From an uncultured Candidatus Melainabacteria bacterium (GTDB lineage: Bacteria; Cyanobacteriota; Vampirovibrionia; Gastranaerophilales; Gastranaerophilaceae): a stretch of DNA of 11,141 nt. The notes beneath the pieces are model-generated. The model was not told the DNA's origin. It did not search any database and saw only the letters and a program-made list of their open reading frames with translations. A program made the position numbers and the translations under genes. Where the stretch lies: contig CALEJY010000198.1 in assembly GCA_937898445.1 (NCBI GenBank), positions 1 through 11,141 of the forward strand, written 5' to 3'. Shown here piece after piece: positions 6,499-11,141 of the stretch. Each line of letters begins with the position of its first letter. The stretch's first letter is position 1.

Positions 6499-6533
6499 AC
6501 TAAAGTATGAATTTCCCCATACTAAAGTATGAA
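6499..6533. promoter_or_regulatory. Candidate operator: 13-bp direct repeats with embedded palindrome
   Basis: ACTAAAGTATGAA occurs at 6499-6511 and 6521-6533, 22 bp apart, about two helical turns. The right copy lies in a perfect palindrome CATACT-AA-AGTATG (6518-6531); the left copy has a degraded left half. The site lies between the divergent HEPN/MNT operon and the HD-GYP-like gene, upstream of both likely core promoters, so either could be controlled from it. Confidence 0.5.
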
Positions 6534-6561
6534 CTTTTGTAAAATTTATTAAAGTTTTTTC

Positions 6562-6567
6562 TATAGT
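6562..6567 (+). promoter_or_regulatory. Possible -10 of the HD-GYP-like gene
   Basis: TATAGT at 6562-6567 has TTGTAA at 6537-6542 as a -35 candidate with a 19-base spacer, longer than ideal. TATAAA at 6578-6583 is an alternative -10. AAGGA at 6599-6603 is the ribosome site. Confidence 0.3.
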
Positions 6568-6610
6568 GTGCCGTAAGTATAAATGAAGGCATGTATGTAA
6601 GGAAAATTTC

Positions 6611-7861
6611 ATGAAAAGAAAAGAAAATAATAATGGTGTTTCACTGTTTTCACAGTCTGATTATTTGGTTGGTCAAGACCCCATTGAAGAAATTTTTGCA
6701 CTTAACTTAGGTGATTTTATAGCTGAAAACTTGATTTCAGAGGATTTGGCACGAAAAATCGGTAATAACGTAAAAGATAAAAAAGCTGGTTTGATTAACC
6801 AATTGAAAGAATTGGTTTCTATTTATTCTTTGCAAAATACTCTTTGTGTTTTGAGTTTTGACAAATCCGAAGAACACGCTATTTATACGTCAATTGCTCA
6901 ATCAATAAGACAGATGTTGGAGCTTAAGGCATGCCATATTTATCTTGATAAAAATAATGAATTGGAGCTTGTTGGAACAACTTCTGAAACTGCTCAAAAA
7001 TATTCAGAAGACGAAACAACTCCGATAGGAAAAGCTTTTGTTTCAGGTGAAACTGTTGCGGAAGATGTTACGGTTGTTCCTATGCACTGTAATATTAAAT
7101 CTACAGGGGTTATTGCTTTAGAAAATGATACTCCTATTAATAAAGAATACGTTGAGTTGGTTGAAAGTATTGCGGTGCTTTTCGCAACATCAATGACTTT
7201 GCAATCTCAAATTGATGATGCAAACAGAATTATTGAAGATGAACATTCTGCAGTATCTGATTTGCAACATATCAGAGCTGAATTGACTGCATTAATCGGT
7301 GATTTATGCGATTATCAACAAAGTTTTGTTGAACATTTGGCTTATGCAGTTGATACAAAAGGTCAATATAAGGTTTCACATTCTAAAAACACTGCAAAAT
7401 TGGCTCGTAAGATTTGTAAACAGTTAGGATTGAACGAAAAAACTACTGATTTGATATATTACGCAGGTTTGTTGCAGAATATCGGTAAAATTGCAGTTCC
7501 TGAAAAATTGTTTGCTGCAAACGGAAAACTTTCTCCTGAAGAATTGAAATCAATTCAAGAGCATGCCGATTTTGGCGTTCACTTGTTGATGAATATTAAC
7601 TTCTTGTCTGAAGTTGTTCCGTATATTACTTACCAAAAAGAAAGATATGACGGATCAGGTGAGCCGGAAGGTTTGAAAGGTCAATCAATTCCGTTTGGTT
7701 CAAGAATTATTGCTGCAGCGGATGCATATTGTGCCATGACATCTGACAGACCTTATAGAAAGGCTATGCCGGTAGAAAAAGCATTAGAAATTATGCAATC
7801 AGAAAGTGGTAAAAAATGGGATCCGGTTGTTGTTCAAGCTTTGGTTGAATGCGTTAAATAG
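6611..7861 (+). CDS. GAF-like plus degenerate HD-GYP domain protein
   Basis: Residues 1-65 are an unrecognised N-terminal region. About 66-195 look like a GAF-type sensor (IAQSIRQMLEL-KACHIYLD; STGVIALEN; YVELVESIAVLFATSM). About 200-225 may be a coiled linker, and 255-416 form an HD-GYP domain (HSKNTAKLARKIC; IGKIAVPEKLF; GKLSPEEL; EH; DGSG-PEGLKGQSIPFGSRI; TSDRPYRKA; WDPVVVQAL). HD-GYP proteins normally hydrolyse cyclic di-GMP. Here the HD pair of LHDIGKI is Q289-N290, the HHE before DGxG is Q342-K343-E344, and GYP is G350-E351-P352. H257 and H318 remain. With several metal ligands lost, catalysis is unlikely; a regulatory or scaffold role is inferred. AAGGA lies 7 bases before ATG 6611. 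The gene is divergent from the HEPN/MNT operon. Confidence 0.88.
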   Translation: MKRKENNNGVSLFSQSDYLVGQDPIEEIFALNLGDFIAENLISEDLARKIGNNVKDKKAGLINQLKELVSIYSLQNTLCVLSFDKSEEHAIYTSIAQSIRQMLELKACHIYLDKNNELELVGTTSETAQKYSEDETTPIGKAFVSGETVAEDVTVVPMHCNIKSTGVIALENDTPINKEYVELVESIAVLFATSMTLQSQIDDANRIIEDEHSAVSDLQHIRAELTALIGDLCDYQQSFVEHLAYAVDTKGQYKVSHSKNTAKLARKICKQLGLNEKTTDLIYYAGLLQNIGKIAVPEKLFAANGKLSPEELKSIQEHADFGVHLLMNINFLSEVVPYITYQKERYDGSGEPEGLKGQSIPFGSRIIAAADAYCAMTSDRPYRKAMPVEKALEIMQSESGKKWDPVVVQALVECVK

Positions 7862-7992
7862 ATGCTAAGATGCTTAAATTTCTCGCCCTTTGGGGAGAGA
7901 TTAGAATTTGTTAGTGAGCTATTGTGAACTTACAAATTCAAGAGAGGGGTTATTAACTGAAAAAGCCCAAACCTCTTTGCATCTAGGCATCT
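7861..7992. repeat. Nested inverted-repeat element after the HD-GYP-like gene
   Basis: The outer ends GATGCTAAGATGC (7861-7873) and GCATCTAGGCATC (about 7979-7991) match in inverted orientation at 11 of 13 positions. Inside are a stem TCTC.CCC/GGG.GAGA (7881-7900), a perfect 8-bp pair GAATTTGT (7904-7911) and ACAAATTC (7932-7939), and a loose AGAGGGGTT / AACCTCT pair near 7942-7975. No run of T follows the stems, so it is not a standard terminator. It resembles a small non-autonomous repeat. Confidence 0.5.
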
Positions 7993-8000
7993 ATGCGTCT

Positions 8001-8294
8001 TTATTGCACTATACTAAACGCCGTAATTTTTTCGATTGCGATATTCAACCAATCGTATTTAAAACACATGTAGTCATTGCACTTGCAATCATCTTCTTCG
8101 CAGGTACAATAATCGTTAAGCCTGCAAACAAGGGCGTTTTCTATAGTAATAAAATCGTCGTGGCATTCTTCGCATCTTCCTTCGGGAATAAAAATTTGTC
8201 CGTCGATTTTAAGATGGTTTGTGAAAAGTGTAATTTTATGAGTTCCGCTTTCTTCAACAATTTTGCTTATTGATTTGATTAAATTTTTAGTCAT
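8001..8294 (-). CDS. Small cysteine-rich protein of unknown function
   Basis: I do not recognise this 97-residue family. An N-terminal amphipathic segment (KNLIKSISKIVEES) is followed by strand-like KITLFTNHLKIDGQIF (20-35), then C41-x2-C44-H45, DDFITIENALVC (46-57), a cluster C63, C65, C70, C72, C77 in an acidic loop, and YDWLNIAIEKITAFSIV (80-96). Eight Cys and one nearby His suggest metal binding or disulfides. The strand pattern without the Cys loop is reminiscent of an Sm/Hfq-like barrel; that is weak inference. Two starts are possible: ATG 8303 directly abuts AAAGGAG, whereas ATG 8294 lies 9 bases after it and is preferred. The opposite-strand ORF here is a shadow. The gene is divergent from gyrB, and its stop abuts the nested repeat. 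Confidence 0.7.
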   Translation of the reverse strand: MTKNLIKSISKIVEESGTHKITLFTNHLKIDGQIFIPEGRCEECHDDFITIENALVCRLNDYCTCEEDDCKCNDYMCFKYDWLNIAIEKITAFSIVQ

Positions 8295-8382
8295 ATAATA
8301 CATCTCCTTTAGGCAAACAGTTTAATTTATATTGATTAAAATTTTATTCCCCGATTTGGTAATGTTTACTTTTTTTCATAAA

Positions 8383-8412
8383 TTGGGCAAAAAAATATGT
8401 TTGTGTTACAAT
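8383..8412 (+). promoter_or_regulatory. gyrB promoter with extended -10
   Basis: TGTTACAAT (8404-8412) matches extended -10, with TTGGGC (8383-8388) as a partial -35 at 18-base spacing. The leader is about 33 bases and carries AAGGGGAG (8437-8444), 6 bases before ATG 8451. Confidence 0.55.
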
Positions 8413-8450
8413 ATATACAAGGGATAAGAGTAAATTAAGGGGAGAAATAA

Positions 8451-9383
8451 ATGGCTGAAACAGAAGTTACAAACGAACAAAAAGCGCAACAACAGGCTGC
8501 GCCGGAAGAAAAAATTGAAGTTAATGAGCTTCCTGATAATGATGAAGCCATTGAAACTAAAACTTCCCAAGAATATGATGCAAGCAATATTCGTGTATTG
8601 GAAGGACTTGAAGCTGTTCGTATGAGACCGGGCATGTACATTGGTTCTACATCTCAAAGAGGTTTGCACCACTGTATTTATGAAATCGTTGATAACTCTA
8701 TTGACGAATCTTTGGCTGGTTTTTGTACAGATATTTACGTAACTATTAATAAAGATAATAGTGTTACTGTAGAAGATAACGGGCGTGGTATTCCGGTTGA
8801 TATCAAACCTGGAACTAATAAATCCGCTTTGGAAATTGTTCACACAGTTCTTCACGCAGGCGGTAAATTTGGTGATGGCGGTTATAAGGTTTCAGGCGGA
8901 TTGCACGGTGTAGGTGCATCTGTTGTAAACGCTCTTTCTGAAAAATATATTGTAGAAGTTTCTCGTCAAGGTTTTGTATGGCGACAAGAATATATGAGAG
9001 GCGAGCCTGTTGCTCCTGTTGAAAAGATTAAAGAAACAGATAAAACAGGTACAAAAACAACTTTCTGGCCTGATCCTGAGATCTTTACAGAAACTACTGA
9101 AATTGATGCTGATGTTGTTTCTAACAGACTTCGTGAAATGGCATTCTTAAATAAAGGTTTGAAAATTATTTTCGCTGATTTGAGAACTGATTCCAACGAA
9201 ATTTACCACTATGTAGGCGGTATCGGAAGTTATGTAGAGTTCTTGAACCAAAACAGAAATGTTTTGCACGAAAAACCGATTTATATTGATAAAGTTGTAG
9301 ATGGCATGCAAATTGAAGTTGCTATGAAAGCGTTTTGTCATTCGCTAACAACATCAACACGCATTCAGGCGGAACTCATTTGA
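8451..9383 (+). CDS. gyrB: DNA gyrase subunit B, N-terminal part (frameshifted)
   Basis: The ATPase half of GyrB, the subunit that powers negative supercoiling with GyrA. After an acidic, unconserved N-terminal extension of about 43 residues come the GHKL ATPase motifs: VLEGLEAVRMRPGMYIGS (49-66), E78-I-V-D-N82-S-x-D-E, D109-N-G-R-G113, H135-A-G-G-K-F and G149-G-L-H-G-V-G155. The transducer domain follows to about M292. The last 18 residues (KAFCHS...) are out of frame, ending at TGA 9381-9383. Genuine GyrB sequence resumes in the -1 frame as Y-E-S-V-L-S-F-A-N-N. As read, the polypeptide lacks the rest of the transducer, the TOPRIM and the C-terminal parts, so it could not make active gyrase alone. 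Strong ribosome site and promoter are present. Confidence 0.93.
   Translation: MAETEVTNEQKAQQQAAPEEKIEVNELPDNDEAIETKTSQEYDASNIRVLEGLEAVRMRPGMYIGSTSQRGLHHCIYEIVDNSIDESLAGFCTDIYVTINKDNSVTVEDNGRGIPVDIKPGTNKSALEIVHTVLHAGGKFGDGGYKVSGGLHGVGASVVNALSEKYIVEVSRQGFVWRQEYMRGEPVAPVEKIKETDKTGTKTTFWPDPEIFTETTEIDADVVSNRLREMAFLNKGLKIIFADLRTDSNEIYHYVGGIGSYVEFLNQNRNVLHEKPIYIDKVVDGMQIEVAMKAFCHSLTTSTRIQAELI
9324..9334 (+). other. gyrB frameshift / short deletion junction
   Basis: IEVAM in frame one ends with ATG 9324-9326. The GyrB reading continues in the -1 frame from GAA 9326-9328 (E-S-V-L-S-F-A-N-N). In E. coli GyrB seven residues (QWNDGFQ) separate the equivalent positions, so about 22 bp are missing here if the spacing is the same. 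ATGAA at the junction fits both flanks, as expected for a microhomology deletion or an assembly collapse. Confidence 0.8.
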
Positions 9384-10972
9384 CAGGGTTTAGAAACTCT
9401 TTAACTCGTGTATTTAATGATTACGCAAGAAAAAATAATATCTTGAAGGATTCTGATCAGAACCTATCCGGAGAAGATGTAAGAGAAGGCTTAACAGCGA
9501 TTGTAAGTGTTAAAATTCCTAATCCGGAATTTGAAGGACAGACGAAAGAAAAATTGGGTAACGCAGAAGCAATGGGTGCAACTCAAGATGCAGTTCGTGA
9601 CAAGTTGCAAGAATGGTTGGAATTTAACCCTAAAATCGCAAAAATTATTATTGAAAAAACATTACAAGCTCAAAGAGCTAGAGAAGCTGCAAGAAAAGCT
9701 AGAGAATTGACAAGAAGAAAATCAGTTCTTGAAAATTCTACTCTACCTGGTAAATTGGCTGACTGTTCAAACAGAGAACCTGAAAAATGCGAAATCTATA
9801 TCGTTGAGGGTGATTCTGCGGGCGGATCTGCAAAACAAGGCAGAAACAGAATGTTCCAAGCTATTTTGCCGTTGAGAGGTAAAATCTTGAACGTTGAAAA
9901 AGCAAGACTAGACAAGATTTATGGTAACAACGAAATTCAATCTATGGTTCAAGCTTTTGGTATTAATATTAGCAGAAACCCTGATGAAGTTGATATCGAA
10001 AAACTTCGTTACCACAAAATCATTATCATGACCGATGCCGATGTTGATGGTGCGCACATTAGAACATTGTTGTTAACATTTTTCTTTAGATATGCAAGAC
10101 CATTGATTGAAAACGGTTACGTTTATATTGCTCAACCGCCTCTATTCAAGGTTACTCAAGGTAAAACTTCTGAATATATGTATGATGAACATGCACTTGA
10201 TAAGATGTTGAAAGAACGTGGTATCAAGAATTTGAGCTTGTCTGATAAAACTAAATCAAGAACAAAATCAGGCGATGAATTGTTAGAATTAGTTAAAAAT
10301 ATGTCAGCATTCTACAATTCTTATAACAACCCGATTTTGAATTTGTATCCGGCAGTTGTTTTGAGAGGTTTGGTTCGTTCTGAAATCACTCCTGAATGTT
10401 TTGAAGATCAAAACAGAATGAATGAAATCATTGAGTATTTGAACCATTACTTGCAAGACCACGCTAAAAACTACAATATTTCAGAGGCTGCAAATTATAC
10501 TTGTTCTTTGAAATACAATCCTGAAAATTCAAAATATGCAATTCAGTTGAACTTTAATGAAGAAGAACACGTTATCATTAACCAAAATATCGTAAAAAGT
10601 TCTGAATATAAGAGATTGAAGGCTGCATATCCTGTTATCAGAGATTATTTGATTGAAGAAGAAGATAGCTTGATATTGGAAACAGATACAGAACAATATG
10701 AAATTAATTCTTTTGATAAACTTCAAAAATTGATTGATGACAGAGGTTCAAAAGGTTTACAAATCCAACGTTTCAAAGGTTTGGGTGAAATGATGCCTCA
10801 ACAACTTTGGGAAACAACAATGGATCCTGCAACAAGAACATTGTTGAAGGTAAACTTAGAAGATGCAATGTTATGTGACCAATTGTTTGATATTTTGATG
10901 GGTGACAAGGTTGATCCTCGTAGAAACTTTATTGAAACCCATGCGGTTTACGCAACAAATATTGATACATAG
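9335..10972 (+). CDS. gyrB: DNA gyrase subunit B, C-terminal part (frameshifted)
   Basis: Continuation of gyrB. Contents, numbered from TTG 9335: SFANNINTHSGGTHLTGF (2-19) and the rest of the transducer domain with Q84 and K-type residues; the TOPRIM motifs E158-G-D-S-A-G-G164 and D234-A-D-V-D-G-A-H-I-R243; LPLRGKILNVEKA (178-190); I478-Q-R-F-K-G-L-G-E-M486; and QLWETTMDPATRTLL to the end DPRRNF. Residues about 295-440 form an extra domain like the insertion in the E. coli type of GyrB, absent from the shorter Bacillus type. Repairing the frame would give about 847 residues. The TTG start is only where this frame begins after the fault, without a good ribosome site; the real gene starts at 8451. 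No intrinsic terminator with a T run follows. Confidence 0.93.
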   Translation: MSFANNINTHSGGTHLTGFRNSLTRVFNDYARKNNILKDSDQNLSGEDVREGLTAIVSVKIPNPEFEGQTKEKLGNAEAMGATQDAVRDKLQEWLEFNPKIAKIIIEKTLQAQRAREAARKARELTRRKSVLENSTLPGKLADCSNREPEKCEIYIVEGDSAGGSAKQGRNRMFQAILPLRGKILNVEKARLDKIYGNNEIQSMVQAFGINISRNPDEVDIEKLRYHKIIIMTDADVDGAHIRTLLLTFFFRYARPLIENGYVYIAQPPLFKVTQGKTSEYMYDEHALDKMLKERGIKNLSLSDKTKSRTKSGDELLELVKNMSAFYNSYNNPILNLYPAVVLRGLVRSEITPECFEDQNRMNEIIEYLNHYLQDHAKNYNISEAANYTCSLKYNPENSKYAIQLNFNEEEHVIINQNIVKSSEYKRLKAAYPVIRDYLIEEEDSLILETDTEQYEINSFDKLQKLIDDRGSKGLQIQRFKGLGEMMPQQLWETTMDPATRTLLKVNLEDAMLCDQLFDILMGDKVDPRRNFIETHAVYATNIDT

Positions 10973-11000
10973 GAAGCAAAGCAGCTAAGTGAAATAAAGT

Positions 11001-11108
11001 CCTCCCTAGTGAGGGAGGATGAAAGGTGGGTGCTGTCCCGTAAGGGAAATGTTATAAGCTTTCACCCATCTGCCCTTCGGACATCTTCCCCTATGACAAA
11101 TAGGGAAG
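11001..11108. repeat. Compound hairpin intergenic repeat after gyrB
   Basis: Four stem pairs lie in series: CCTCCCT (11001-11007) with AGGGAGG (11012-11018); TGGGTG (11027-11032) with CACCCA (11063-11068), enclosing TCCC-GTAA-GGGA (11036-11047); and CTTCCCCTAT (11085-11094) with ATAGGGAAG (11100-11108). It is GC-rich compared with its surroundings. The composition recalls mosaic intergenic repeats seen in gut bacteria. None of the stems is followed by a T run, and no gene is visible from 10973 to the window end. Confidence 0.6.
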
Positions 11109-11141
11109 AATTGGGGCAACTACTTGAAAAATTACAAAAAA

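Noticed and set aside
7908..8273. Plus-strand 121-residue ORF
   Set aside because: It runs through the nested repeat and then antisense to the Cys-rich gene; it has no ribosome site, and its composition is that of a shadow frame.
8406..8855. Minus-strand ORFs opposite gyrB and other housekeeping genes
   Set aside because: They lie wholly antisense to conserved coding sequence and show no recognisable domains or ribosome sites.
9320..9345. Programmed ribosomal frameshift joining the two gyrB frames
   Set aside because: No X-XXY-YYZ slippery heptamer is in register, and slipping would still leave about seven conserved transducer residues missing. A deletion explains both facts.

Overview
This is an AT-rich bacterial window with short intergenic gaps and many small repeats. 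The best guess is an uncultured gut lineage related to Candidatus Gastranaerophilales (Melainabacteria/Vampirovibrionia). That rests mainly on the prepilin signature FTLAEVLVTLGIIGVV with its D-NG-KGPN-GRD tail, a combination I associate with that group, together with base composition and recurring intergenic repeats. It is an inference from recognition, not from a search.

Layout: a type IV prepilin-like protein whose N-terminal region is built from repeats and whose frame stays open to the left edge (1-955); glutamyl-tRNA synthetase gltX with a good intrinsic terminator (1044-2570); a palindromic intergenic element (2612-2702); a family 2 glycosyltransferase on the minus strand (2741-3616); an AT-rich divergent control region with inverted repeats; an XRE-type helix-turn-helix protein (3812-4189); rsmH, probably leaderless, and an FtsL-like membrane protein, a remnant of the dcw order (4250-5692); a minus-strand HEPN/MNT (HepT/MntA-like, type VII) toxin-antitoxin operon (6441-5751); a divergent intergenic region with a 13-bp direct repeat and palindrome; a GAF plus degenerate HD-GYP protein lacking its metal-binding HD pair (6611-7861); a nested inverted-repeat element (about 7861-7992); a small minus-strand cysteine-rich protein (8294-8001); and gyrB (8451-10972), broken by a frameshift near 9326. 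The right edge is a compound hairpin repeat.

Most genes are housekeeping (translation, ribosome modification, division, DNA topology). Accessory content sits between them: the toxin-antitoxin pair, the orphan regulator, the glycosyltransferase and four kinds of repeat. The points most worth checking are the broken gyrB, whose junction looks like a short microhomology deletion of about 22 bp; the HD-GYP protein with degraded catalytic and GYP motifs; the cysteine-rich protein with a possible Sm-like pattern; and the prepilin N-terminal extension. No gap without a gene exceeds about 300 bases. I saw no tRNA, rRNA, CRISPR array or transposase.
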